A stretch of DNA of 64,000 nt, taken from positions 1 to 64,000 of the forward strand of contig NZ_JBHTFQ010000009.1 in assembly GCF_042666235.1 (NCBI RefSeq). The letters are read 5' to 3'. The number at the start of each line of letters is the position of its first letter. Position 1 is the first letter of the stretch. Position numbers and translations under genes: made by a program. The stretch is from Halodurantibacterium daqingensis. Lineage in GTDB: Bacteria > Pseudomonadota > Alphaproteobacteria > Rhodobacterales > Rhodobacteraceae. The notes beneath the pieces are model-generated. The model was not told the origin of the DNA. It saw nothing but the letters and a program-made list of their open reading frames with translations, and did not search any database. Shown piece by piece: positions 1 to 7,692 of this stretch.

Positions 1-4
1 TCAT
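1..4 (-). CDS. Start of the next gene of the che operon (cut by window edge)
   Basis: An ATG reads leftward from position 4, preceded at 16-11 by a GAGAGG ribosome-binding site with 6 bases between, which is good spacing. It lies 97 bases after the cheW stop on the same strand, so it is probably the next chemotaxis gene. Only the start codon and one further base are inside the window, so the product cannot be read. Confidence 0.4.
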
Positions 5-101
5 GGATGCCCTCTCGTTTCTCTTGTGACTTCAGCATCACAAGCTTGGCGCACTTCGACGCCGTTGGGGAGAGAGCGGCATCCACCCCATCTCCACGGT
101 G

Positions 102-578
102 TCAGCTGGCGCCGACGGTTGCTGAAGCGAAAATGTTGGGCAGATGCGGCAGGATCACGAAGCCTCCGCCCTTTCGGAAGATGCCGCGCACGAAGGACGG
201 ATCCCAGGTGCTGCCGGTGGCGGGCAGCGGTTCCACCAGCGCGGTGTCCAGGGGCAGGACCTCGTCCACCGCGTCCGCGCAGACCACGACCACGGCGGGT
301 TCGCCCGCAAGCTCGATGTCCAGGACAAGCATGCGCAGGTCCTTGCCCTGCGGATCTTCGGTCAGGCCGAAGGGAATCCGCAGATCGGCAAGGGGCACCA
401 CCGCGCCGCGCACATTCACAACCCCCCAGACAAAGCTGCTGGAAGTCGGCACGCGCGTGACCGGCAGCGGGTCGAGGATCTCCCGCAGGTTGGCGGCGGG
501 AATTGCCAGGTGCTGACGCCCCAGGCGCATCGTGACCACGGTCAGAGCCTTCGAGGTAAGTGCGTTCGTCGCCGTCAT
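102..578 (-). CDS. cheW: Chemotaxis coupling protein CheW
   Basis: A 158-residue single CheW-like domain, the usual length for CheW, which links chemoreceptors to the CheA kinase at the cytoplasmic side of the membrane. Visible family features are the strand pattern after residue 12, an ILDPLPVTRVP stretch, and the conserved VWGVVNVRGAVVPLADLR segment at about residues 50-67. The ATG overlaps the cheA stop as ATGA (575-578), which indicates translational coupling. It belongs to the STAS-cheY-cheA-cheW operon. A longer overlapping frame on the same strand (1-642) has no family character and was set aside. The CheW family is clear; which receptor set it serves cannot be told here. Confidence 0.93.
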   Translation of the reverse strand: MTATNALTSKALTVVTMRLGRQHLAIPAANLREILDPLPVTRVPTSSSFVWGVVNVRGAVVPLADLRIPFGLTEDPQGKDLRMLVLDIELAGEPAVVVVCADAVDEVLPLDTALVEPLPATGSTWDPSFVRGIFRKGGGFVILPHLPNIFASATVGAS

Positions 579-2605
579 GCTGCTGCCTCGCGCGGGCGAT
601 CGTCATGGGTTCGGCTGACGCCGGCAAGATGCGACACATCAAGGATCAGCGCGACCGAGCCATCGCCAAGAATGGTTGCGCCCGATATGGCGCGCACGCC
701 GCTGTGCAGACGCGACATCTGCTTGATGACGATCTGATTGGTGCCGATGATCCGATCGACGACGATTCCGGTGCGGCTGTCGCCGGCGCGTGTGACCACC
801 ACCGTCTGATGGTCGGGCGCGGTGCCCGGGCTGTCGAAAAGCTGCCGCAGCCGCAGGAAGGGAACCAGACGCGAACGGATATCGAGAAACTCCGGCCCCC
901 CGGCACCTTCCGTTTTTTCGGGTGGAAGCTCGACGATTTCCTGCACGGCGGCCAGCGGAATCGTGAAACGTTCGCCGGCCACCTCGACCAGCAGACCCTC
1001 GATGATCGCGAGCGTAAGTGGCAGGCGCAGGATGACACTGGTGCCTTCGCCGCGCTTCGACCTGATCTCGATGGTGCCGCGCAGGGTTTCGATGGTCTTG
1101 CGGACCACGTCCATCCCGACACCGCGCCCCGACAGTTCGGTTACCTGTTCCGCGGTGGAAAACCCCGGCTCGAGCACCAGGGCGAAGATGGCGGCTTCGG
1201 AAAGCGTGGCATCGGCCGGGATCAGCCCGGCCGCCACACCCTTGGCGCGAATGCGGTCGGCATCAAGGCCGCGCCCGTCATCCCGCACCCGGATCAACAC
1301 CTCGGCCCCGGAATACTCGGCGCTCAGTTCGATGCGGCCCTCATCCGGCTTGCCTGCGGCACGTCGTTGATCGGGGGCCTCAAGTCCATGATCGACGGCG
1401 TTGCGCAGGATATGCACCAGCGGATCCGCAAGCTGCTCGATCACGGTCTTGTCCAGCTCGGTTTCCTCGCCCTTGACGCGGAAGTCGATCGGCTTGCCGA
1501 CCTTTTCCGACAGCCCGTGCATCAGTCTGCGAAACCGCGCCACAAGCGACCGCAGCGGGACCATCCGCAGTTGCATCGTCGTGTCGCGCAGGCTGCTGGC
1601 AAGACGCTTGATCTCTTCGGCCGCCGCAAGAAGCGCCGGATCACGGCTGGTATCGGCCAGCTGGCTCAGGCGTGCCTCGGCGATCACCAGTTCGCCCACG
1701 CGCTCCATGAGCCGGTCAAGCCGTTCCGCCGCAACCCGCATGGTGGGGCCTGCTGTCTCGGACTGGGCCGGCGCAGCCTGCGACGGGGGTGCGTCAGGCT
1801 CCCGGACAGGAACCGGCGGCAGAACGGCCTGTGCGGCGACGGCCTCGTCCACCACCGGGGCGAGGGGGCAAGGGCGCTCTGTTTCGGGAAGCGCCGGGGC
1901 GGCAGCGTCAAGAGCCACCTCGGCATCGTGGAACAGGAACACCTCGTCGATCTGCTGACGGGTGACGCCCTGCGGAAAGGTCATCGCCCAGCCCAGCAGG
2001 CAGGCCTCGGGGTCCAGCGCATCCAGGGGCGGCACCCGCGACAGATCGGCCCGGATGCCTTCGGCGCCCAGTTCGCGCAGTTCGTCCAGGATCAGTTCCG
2101 GCCGCGCACCAAGCGCGAGTGCGTCGCCATTCAGGTGAAACCGCAGCCTGCGCGCCTGGGGCCCCTCGGCGACCGGGGTGGGCGGGTGATCGTCCTGGCT
2201 GTCGGCAAGGGGGATGGTTGGGGCTGTCTCTGCCCGTCCCGCAACGGCCAGTTCCAGATCGGCGAGAATGGCCGCGCGTCGTCCGTCAGGATCGGCAGCT
2301 CCTTCGAGCAGCGCGCCGATTTCATCGCGGGCGCGCAGGGCGATGCGGATAAGCTCGGGCGTGGCTGCAGCCCGTCCTGAACGGACGCGGTCGAAGGCAG
2401 TTTCGAAGGCATGCACGAAGGCGGCAAGGTCGGTAAAGCCGAACATCGCACCGCTGCCCTTGATCGTGTGCAGATCGCGAAACACCGCATTGATGAGCCC
2501 GGCATCCTCGGGCCGCAGGGAAAGGTCAAGCAGGCCCCGCTCGAGGCTTTCGATCAGTTCCGCGGCCTCCTGGCGGAACACGGCGTCCATGTCATCATCA
2601 TTCAT
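575..2605 (-). CDS. cheA: Chemotaxis histidine kinase CheA
   Basis: A 676-residue CheA. In order: an HPt domain with the phospho-accepting His46 in LHTIKGSG; a variable Pro/Ala-rich linker; a dimerisation segment beginning MRVAAERLDRLMERVGELV; the ATPase domain with N box (NAVDHGLE), G1 box (DDGRGLD) and G2 box (GRGVGMDVV); and a C-terminal CheW-like regulatory domain. It autophosphorylates on His46 and passes phosphate to the CheY beside it. An in-frame start 21 codons further upstream exists, but ATG 2605 overlaps the cheY stop (ATGA) and begins the HPt domain cleanly, so I chose it. All core motifs are intact. Confidence 0.96.
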   Translation of the reverse strand: MNDDDMDAVFRQEAAELIESLERGLLDLSLRPEDAGLINAVFRDLHTIKGSGAMFGFTDLAAFVHAFETAFDRVRSGRAAATPELIRIALRARDEIGALLEGAADPDGRRAAILADLELAVAGRAETAPTIPLADSQDDHPPTPVAEGPQARRLRFHLNGDALALGARPELILDELRELGAEGIRADLSRVPPLDALDPEACLLGWAMTFPQGVTRQQIDEVFLFHDAEVALDAAAPALPETERPCPLAPVVDEAVAAQAVLPPVPVREPDAPPSQAAPAQSETAGPTMRVAAERLDRLMERVGELVIAEARLSQLADTSRDPALLAAAEEIKRLASSLRDTTMQLRMVPLRSLVARFRRLMHGLSEKVGKPIDFRVKGEETELDKTVIEQLADPLVHILRNAVDHGLEAPDQRRAAGKPDEGRIELSAEYSGAEVLIRVRDDGRGLDADRIRAKGVAAGLIPADATLSEAAIFALVLEPGFSTAEQVTELSGRGVGMDVVRKTIETLRGTIEIRSKRGEGTSVILRLPLTLAIIEGLLVEVAGERFTIPLAAVQEIVELPPEKTEGAGGPEFLDIRSRLVPFLRLRQLFDSPGTAPDHQTVVVTRAGDSRTGIVVDRIIGTNQIVIKQMSRLHSGVRAISGATILGDGSVALILDVSHLAGVSRTHDDRPREAAA

Positions 2606-2970
2606 GCGCCCAGAACCTTTCGGATCACGCCCAGCAACTGGTCCTGGGTGAAGGGTTTCACCATCCATCCCAAAGCACCCGCGTCGCGCGCCTGCTGCTT
2701 GAGCTGGTCTTCGGAATCCGTGGACAGGAAGATGATCGGCACGCCCTTGCTGGCGGGGTGTCGGCGAAACTCGCGGATGAAGCCAAGCCCGTCGAGATTG
2801 GGCATGTTCTGGTCGGTCAGAATGGCGTCGATCGGTTGCGAAAGCGCCTTCATCAGCCCGTCGCGGCCGTCGACAGCCTCGATCACCTCATATCCCGCCT
2901 CGCGCAGGGCAAGGGCGATCATGCAGCGGATCGAGGGGGAATCATCCACGGTCAGCACGGTCTTGGGCAT
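2602..2970 (-). CDS. cheY: Single-domain response regulator, CheY type
   Basis: A 122-residue receiver domain with no output domain. The acidic pair is Asp9-Asp10, the phospho-acceptor is Asp53 (in LTDQNMP), the switch residues are Ser83-Thr84, and the conserved lysine is Lys105 in VKPF. It should take phosphate from the neighbouring CheA and act on the flagellar motor or serve as a phosphate sink. The start overlaps the stop of the STAS gene (TGATG at 2972-2968) and its own stop overlaps cheA (ATGA). Genomes of this group often carry several CheY proteins, so the exact paralogue is not assigned. Confidence 0.93.
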   Translation of the reverse strand: MPKTVLTVDDSPSIRCMIALALREAGYEVIEAVDGRDGLMKALSQPIDAILTDQNMPNLDGLGFIREFRRHPASKGVPIIFLSTDSEDQLKQQARDAGALGWMVKPFTQDQLLGVIRKVLGA

Positions 2971-3284
2971 CAGACAGTCCCTTCTTCAATGCCGATGATG
3001 CGGCCCTCGGCAACGATCAGCGGCCCGCCTTCGCCCACAAGTCCCAGACGTCGCAAAAGCTGCGACAGCGCCGCTTCCGGCGGAAGCGTGACGCAAAGCG
3101 AACGTCCCATCATTCCGGCGCTTCGGAATGCCGCGACAAGCACCTGCGCCACGGCGCTGTCGGCGGATCGCACGTCACGGGTTTCAACGGTCACATCGGC
3201 CAGCATCAGGGCTTCATTCAGCTTTCGGATCAGTCCGGCCGCGTCCTTGATGCCGAGATCACCGGACAGCATGATGTTGGCCAT
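2970..3284 (-). CDS. STAS-domain protein at the head of the che operon
   Basis: A 104-residue protein starting MANIMLSGDLG, with the layout of a STAS (anti-sigma factor antagonist-like) domain: an N-terminal strand, a helix, an ETRDVRSADSAVAQVL segment where such proteins carry their regulatory serine, and a C-terminal QLLRRLGL helix. Several upstream in-frame starts exist. ATG 3284 is preferred because AAGGAAA lies about 7 bases before it. It is the first gene of the operon and overlaps cheY. The role is inferred from position: a STAS protein next to CheY and CheA may be a regulatory partner. It has no established name that I recognise. Confidence 0.75.
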   Translation of the reverse strand: MANIMLSGDLGIKDAAGLIRKLNEALMLADVTVETRDVRSADSAVAQVLVAAFRSAGMMGRSLCVTLPPEAALSQLLRRLGLVGEGGPLIVAEGRIIGIEEGTV

Positions 3285-3713
3285 TCGCTTTTCCTTCATC
3301 AGAACCGGGCCGCCGGGGCCACGCGCATTCCGCGCGAGAGCAGGGGAGGCGGGCGCGGACGTCACACGGCAGGGGCGCCGCCCGACATGGTTGCGCTTTC
3401 ACGAACATCTACAGAAGGATGTGAGGGGCCACATTTGCGAAGATGCGTAGGTAAGTGCTGCAAAAGAATGGCCGGCAGGCCGAAAGGATGGCGGCCGGTG
3501 CCGGTGGCTGACGGTGCGAGGCTGCGGCCCGCGCTCGCGGCCGGACAAGCCCGGTCACCACGGTTTGCCGGGGGAATCGACCTGCGCTGACATGATCGGA
3601 AAGCCTTCCGGGGCCAGCATCGGCCTCGCACCCGTTCCCGAAGAAGCAGTTCCTCATGTATTCAGCATCAGGTTCGGACATTGCGTCCGATCAGCAAGAT
3701 AGCTGTCATGAAA
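3285..3713. other. Intergenic region upstream of the che operon
   Basis: About 430 bases between the STAS gene and tRNA-Lys. Short open frames exist on both strands but none has a convincing ribosome-binding site, family motif or codon pattern. The stretch presumably holds the leftward che promoter, but I could not find a clear -35/-10 pair. Confidence 0.5.
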
Positions 3714-3789
3714 TGGTGAGCCCGACAGGATTCGAACCTGTGACCCACTGATTAAAAGTCAGTTGCTCTACCAACTGAGCTACGGGCCC
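3714..3789 (-). tRNA. tRNA-Lys (anticodon UUU)
   Basis: A 76-base tRNA read on the minus strand with CCA encoded (TGG at 3714-3716 on plus). The acceptor stem pairs GGGCCCG with CGGGCTC, the anticodon loop is CTTTTAA giving UUU for lysine, and the T arm contains GGTTCGAATCC. It stands alone rather than in a tRNA cluster. Confidence 0.97.
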
Positions 3790-3799
3790 ACTGGGCGCC

Positions 3800-3828
3800 T
3801 ACCTAGAAACATCAGAGGGGGTGGTCAA
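3800..3828 (-). promoter_or_regulatory. Sigma-70 type promoter of tRNA-Lys
   Basis: On the minus strand TTGACC (3828-3823) and TAGGTA (3805-3800) are separated by exactly 17 bases. The -10 element ends 11 bases before the tRNA 5' end, which suits a short 5' leader. The -35 has five of six consensus bases. Confidence 0.65.
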
Positions 3829-3884
3829 GAGGAAATACGGCGGAAAACGACTCGGCTCTGGCAAAAAAACTGGGGCGGGAATAT

Positions 3885-4733
3885 ATGCGCCGCATGATGG
3901 ATACGCGCCCCCCCCCTGGCCTGAGCTTCATGAAAATGCATGGGCTTGGCAACGATTTCGTTGTGATCGACCGCCGTGCGGGCGGACCGCCCGTGACGGC
4001 GGCGCTTGCGCGGGCGCTGGGGGATCGGCACCGCGGCGTGGGTTTCGACCAGCTTGCGGTGATCGAGGCCGCTAAGGATGCCGATGCCGCGCTGACCTTC
4101 TTCAATGCCGACGGATCCCCGTCCTCGGCCTGTGGCAATGCCACCCGATGCGTTGCGCGCTTCCTGATGGAGGAAACCGGACAGCAGGCGCTGGTGTTGC
4201 GGACCGAGCGCGGGCTGTTGCAGGCCGAGGATGCGGGTGGAGGCCTGACACGCGTCAACATGGGCGCGCCCCTTCTGGCCTGGGACGAGATCCCGCTGGC
4301 CGAGGCCATGGACACGTTGCACCTTCCGGTCGAGGGCGACCCGGTCGCGACCGGCATGGGCAACCCGCATTGCACCTTCTTCGTTCCGGATGTCGAAGCG
4401 GTGGCGCTTGAGGTTCTTGGCCCGCAGTTCGAACATCATCCGTTTTATCCGCAGCGCACGAATGTGGAATTCGTCCAGGTGCTTGGATCCGATGCCATCC
4501 GGCTGCGGATCTGGGAACGCGGCACCGGTGTCACGCTTGCCTCGGGGTCCTGTTCCTGTGCGGCTGCCGTCGCGGCAGCGCGGCGCGGCCTGACCGGGCG
4601 GCGCGTCACGGTTCATGTGGACGGCGGGCAGCTGCAGATCGACTGGCGGGACGATGGCGTCTGGATGACGGGCGCCACCGCCCATGTCTTTGATGGCCAC
4701 CTCACCCCCGCCTTTCTGGAGGCATTGCCATGA
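3885..4733 (+). CDS. dapF: Diaminopimelate epimerase
   Basis: A 282-residue DapF, which interconverts LL- and meso-diaminopimelate for lysine and peptidoglycan synthesis in the cytoplasm. The N-terminal signature MKMHGLGNDFVV and the two catalytic cysteines are present: Cys83 in SACGNATR and Cys225 in ASGSCSCAAA. In the second motif the residue two before the catalytic Cys is itself Cys, where many relatives have Gly; this does not remove a catalytic residue. ATG 3885 follows a GGGCGGGA stretch, but ATGs at 3894 and 3897 are also possible starts. The stop overlaps mtaB (ATGA), so the two are co-translated. Confidence 0.95.
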   Translation: MRRMMDTRPPPGLSFMKMHGLGNDFVVIDRRAGGPPVTAALARALGDRHRGVGFDQLAVIEAAKDADAALTFFNADGSPSSACGNATRCVARFLMEETGQQALVLRTERGLLQAEDAGGGLTRVNMGAPLLAWDEIPLAEAMDTLHLPVEGDPVATGMGNPHCTFFVPDVEAVALEVLGPQFEHHPFYPQRTNVEFVQVLGSDAIRLRIWERGTGVTLASGSCSCAAAVAAARRGLTGRRVTVHVDGGQLQIDWRDDGVWMTGATAHVFDGHLTPAFLEALP

Positions 4734-5989
4734 CGGCCCCGGTTTTCACGACGCTTGGCTGCCGTCTCAACGCCTACGAGACCGAGGCGATGAAGGATCT
4801 GGCGGCACAGGCCGGCGTGGACAATGCCGTGATCGTCAATACCTGCGCGGTAACGGCCGAGGCGGTGCGCAAGGCCCGTCAGGAAATCCGCCGCCTGCGG
4901 CGTGAAAACCCCGAGGCGACGCTGATCGTCACCGGCTGTGCCGCCCAGACAGAGCCCGAGACCTTCGCGCGGATGCCCGAGGTCGATCGCGTCATCGGCA
5001 ATCATGAAAAGATGCAGGCCGATACCTGGGTCCGGATGGCCCGGCCTGCCGATTTCATCGGGGAAACCGAGCGGGTGCAGGTGGACGATATCATGTCGGT
5101 GCGTGAAACCGCCGGCCACCTTATTGACGGTTTCGGCACGCGATCCCGCGCCTATGTGCAGGTGCAGAACGGTTGCGATCATCGCTGCACCTTCTGCATC
5201 ATCCCCTTTGGCCGGGGCAATTCGCGGTCGGTTCCGGCCGGCGTGGTGGTCGAGCAGATCAAGCGGCTGGTTGGTTCAGGCTACCGCGAGGTGGTATTGA
5301 CCGGGGTGGATCTGACAAGCTGGGGGGCAGACCTGCCGATGCAGCCCAAGCTCGGCGATCTGGTGATGCGCACCCTGAAACTTGTCCCCGATCTGGAGCG
5401 GCTGCGGATTTCCTCGATCGACTCGATCGAGGTCGATCCGGCGCTGATGGAGGCGATCGCCACCGAAAGCCGGCTGATGCCGCATCTGCACCTGTCGCTT
5501 CAGGCGGGCGATGACATGATCCTGAAACGCATGAAGCGCCGCCACCTGCGTGATGATGCCATCCGCTTTTGCGAGGAGGCCCGACGCCTGCGTCCCGACA
5601 TGATCTTCGGCGCGGATATCATCGCGGGCTTTCCGACCGAAACCGAGGCGATGTTCGAAAACTCGCTGCGGCTGGTGGAAGAATGCGACCTGACCTGGCT
5701 GCATGTGTTCCCCTATTCGCCGCGCAAGGGGACGCCCGCGGCACGAATGCCAGCCGTTCCCGGTCCGGCGATTCGTGACCGCGCCGCCCGGCTGCGGGCC
5801 GCGGGCGCGGCCCAGGTCGCGCGCCATCTGGCCGCGCAGCAGGGGACCGACCATGACGTCCTGCTTGAATCGCCGCGGATGGGTCGCACCGCGCAATTCG
5901 CCGAGGTGGCCTTTGGCAGCGACCAGCCGGTAGGCCAGATCGTGCGCGCCCGCATCACCGGCATCGCCGGTCAACAGCTTCTGGCCTGA
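4730..5989 (+). CDS. mtaB: tRNA t6A37 methylthiotransferase MtaB
   Basis: A 419-residue radical-SAM methylthiotransferase that adds a methylthio group to threonylcarbamoyl-adenosine 37 of tRNA. The N-terminal UPF0004 domain carries Cys11 (LGCRLNAYE), Cys39 (VNTCAVT) and Cys70 (VTGCAAQ), which bind the second iron-sulphur cluster. The radical-SAM CxxxCxxC is at Cys149, Cys153 and Cys156 (NGCDHRCTFC). The LGCRLN opening fits MtaB better than MiaB or RimO. It is coupled to dapF by a 4-base overlap; pabB follows after 9 bases. Confidence 0.94.
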   Translation: MTAPVFTTLGCRLNAYETEAMKDLAAQAGVDNAVIVNTCAVTAEAVRKARQEIRRLRRENPEATLIVTGCAAQTEPETFARMPEVDRVIGNHEKMQADTWVRMARPADFIGETERVQVDDIMSVRETAGHLIDGFGTRSRAYVQVQNGCDHRCTFCIIPFGRGNSRSVPAGVVVEQIKRLVGSGYREVVLTGVDLTSWGADLPMQPKLGDLVMRTLKLVPDLERLRISSIDSIEVDPALMEAIATESRLMPHLHLSLQAGDDMILKRMKRRHLRDDAIRFCEEARRLRPDMIFGADIIAGFPTETEAMFENSLRLVEECDLTWLHVFPYSPRKGTPAARMPAVPGPAIRDRAARLRAAGAAQVARHLAAQQGTDHDVLLESPRMGRTAQFAEVAFGSDQPVGQIVRARITGIAGQQLLA

Positions 5990-5998
5990 GGGGCGGGG

Positions 5999-7102
5999 AT
6001 GATCCTTTTTGATCGCGGACCGGATGGGCGGCCGGCGCTGTTCGACAAGGCTCGGCGGCTGATCCTGGCCGAAACGCCCGCCGATGTCCCGGACGCCCTT
6101 GCCGCAATGGCCCGGGCGCAGGCCGAAGGCTCTTGGCTTGCGGGCTATGCATCCTATGAACTGGGCTATGTTCTGGAGCCGCGGCTTTGTCCGCTGCTTC
6201 CGCCCGACCGGCGCGCGCCGCTTCTGGCGTTTGCCGTGCATGACGCACCGCAAGCGGGGAGATTGCCGGCAGCCGGGGCGGCACGACTTGGCCGCCTTGT
6301 CCCCGACTGGACCGCAGAGGAATACGCCGCCGCCTTTTCCCGTCTGGCGGGCTATATCGCGGCAGGGGATTGTTATCAGGTGAACCTCACCATGCCGCTG
6401 CGGGGGCGGGCCAGTGGCGCGCCGCTGGCGCTTTACGCTGCCCTTCAGGACCGGCAGGCGGTGGGGCATGGCGCCTATCTGGACCTTGGCGTGGGGCCGG
6501 TGATCCTGTCGCGTTCGCCGGAACTGTTCTTCCGCATCCGTGGCAACCGGATCGAGACAGCGCCGATGAAGGGCACGATCCCGCGCGATCCCGATCCTGC
6601 GCGCGACGTGGCGCTGCGCGATCAGCTTGCCGGCAGCGCCAAGGACCGGGCGGAAAACCTGATGATCGTGGACCTTCTGCGCAACGACATCAGCCGCATC
6701 TGCAAGGTCGGTTCGGTGCGCGTGCCGGCGCTTTATCACATCGAAAGCTATGCGACCGTGCATCAGATGATCTCGCGGGTCGAAGGCGAGCTTCTGCCCG
6801 GATGGGATATTGCGGGCCTTTTCCACGCGCTCTTTCCCTGCGGATCGGTGACTGGTGCGCCCAAGATCCGCGCGATGGAGATCATCCGGGAACTGGAGCC
6901 ATCCCCCCGCGGGGTCTATTGCGGTGCGATCGGCTGGATCGCGCCTTCGGGCGATGCCGAGTTCAACGTGGCGATCCGCACTCTGTCGCTTTATCCCGGG
7001 GGTGACGTCGTGCTGAACGTGGGCGGCGGTGTCGTGCAGGATTCCACCGCGGCCGGTGAATATGAGGAAGCCTTGTGGAAAGCCCGTTTCGCCCGGATCT
7101 GA
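5999..7102 (+). CDS. pabB: Aminodeoxychorismate synthase component I
   Basis: A 367-residue chorismate-binding enzyme that makes 4-amino-4-deoxychorismate for folate synthesis. It shows CYQVNLT near residue 125, PMKGT with Lys191 (the residue that marks PabB-type enzymes), the DLLRNDISR segment near 225, and CGSVTGAPK with the metal-binding C-terminal region. It is shorter at the N-terminus than anthranilate synthase-type proteins, as is common for stand-alone PabB. The ATG follows GAGGGGCGGGG. No glutamine amidotransferase partner (PabA) is in this window. The 3' end overlaps the next gene by 28 bases. Confidence 0.93.
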   Translation: MILFDRGPDGRPALFDKARRLILAETPADVPDALAAMARAQAEGSWLAGYASYELGYVLEPRLCPLLPPDRRAPLLAFAVHDAPQAGRLPAAGAARLGRLVPDWTAEEYAAAFSRLAGYIAAGDCYQVNLTMPLRGRASGAPLALYAALQDRQAVGHGAYLDLGVGPVILSRSPELFFRIRGNRIETAPMKGTIPRDPDPARDVALRDQLAGSAKDRAENLMIVDLLRNDISRICKVGSVRVPALYHIESYATVHQMISRVEGELLPGWDIAGLFHALFPCGSVTGAPKIRAMEIIRELEPSPRGVYCGAIGWIAPSGDAEFNVAIRTLSLYPGGDVVLNVGGGVVQDSTAAGEYEEALWKARFARI

Positions 7103-7692
7103 CGCCGGATTTCCGAGTCATCGAGACATTCGGCTGGGACGGCGTGCAGCATCTCCGTCTTGCGCGGCATGAGGCGCGGGCGCGCGAGACCTGTGCGCAG
7201 CTTGGCATCCCCTTTTTCGGCCTTGATCCGCCGCGCCCCGGCCACCCGGCCCGTATCCGCGTCGCCATTGCGCCCGACGGAACCTCCGAGGCCACTGTCA
7301 CGCCGCTGATGCCGGCGCCGGACCGCTGGCGGGTGGCTGTCGCGGCCGAGCGGCTGGAGGCAGCCGATCCGTGGCTGCGGATCAAGACCACACGGCGCGG
7401 CCTTTACGACCGGGCGCGCGCCGGGATGGCGCCGGGTGTGGACGAGCTGATCTTTCTGAACGAACGGGATGAGGTCTGCGAGGGCACCATCACCAACCTC
7501 TTTTTCGACCGGGGGCAGGGGTTGCGGACCCCGCCGCTGGCCTCGGGGCTGCTGCCCGGCGTGCTGCGCGCCGAATTGCTGGACCAGGGCTGCAAGACCG
7601 AGGTTCTGCCGGCCGGCGATCTGGCGAAGGTGCGCCTGTGGATGGGGAATTCGCTGCGCGGGCTGATCCCCGCGCAGCTGATCCTGTCCTAG
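7075..7692 (+). CDS. Class IV aminotransferase, PabC-like
   Basis: A 205-residue fold-type IV PLP enzyme, shorter than classical PabC or IlvE. The PLP lysine is probably Lys104 (RIKTTRR), and the CEGTITNLFF motif near residue 135 is typical of the family. It overlaps pabB by 28 bases and starts at GTG 7075 behind a GAGGAAG ribosome-binding site that lies inside pabB. Linkage to pabB strongly suggests the aminodeoxychorismate lyase step to 4-aminobenzoate. That is inference, since short class IV enzymes are hard to assign from sequence alone. Confidence 0.85.
   Translation: MESPFRPDLTPDFRVIETFGWDGVQHLRLARHEARARETCAQLGIPFFGLDPPRPGHPARIRVAIAPDGTSEATVTPLMPAPDRWRVAVAAERLEAADPWLRIKTTRRGLYDRARAGMAPGVDELIFLNERDEVCEGTITNLFFDRGQGLRTPPLASGLLPGVLRAELLDQGCKTEVLPAGDLAKVRLWMGNSLRGLIPAQLILS

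Noticed and set aside
560..2380. Open frame of 606 codons on plus, opposite cheA
   Set aside because: cheA on the other strand has every kinase motif. The frame lacks family sequence and is a G+C-driven mirror frame.
3362..3631. 89-codon minus frame upstream of the STAS gene
   Set aside because: Its composition is arginine/proline-rich like random G+C sequence, and it has no convincing ribosome-binding site.
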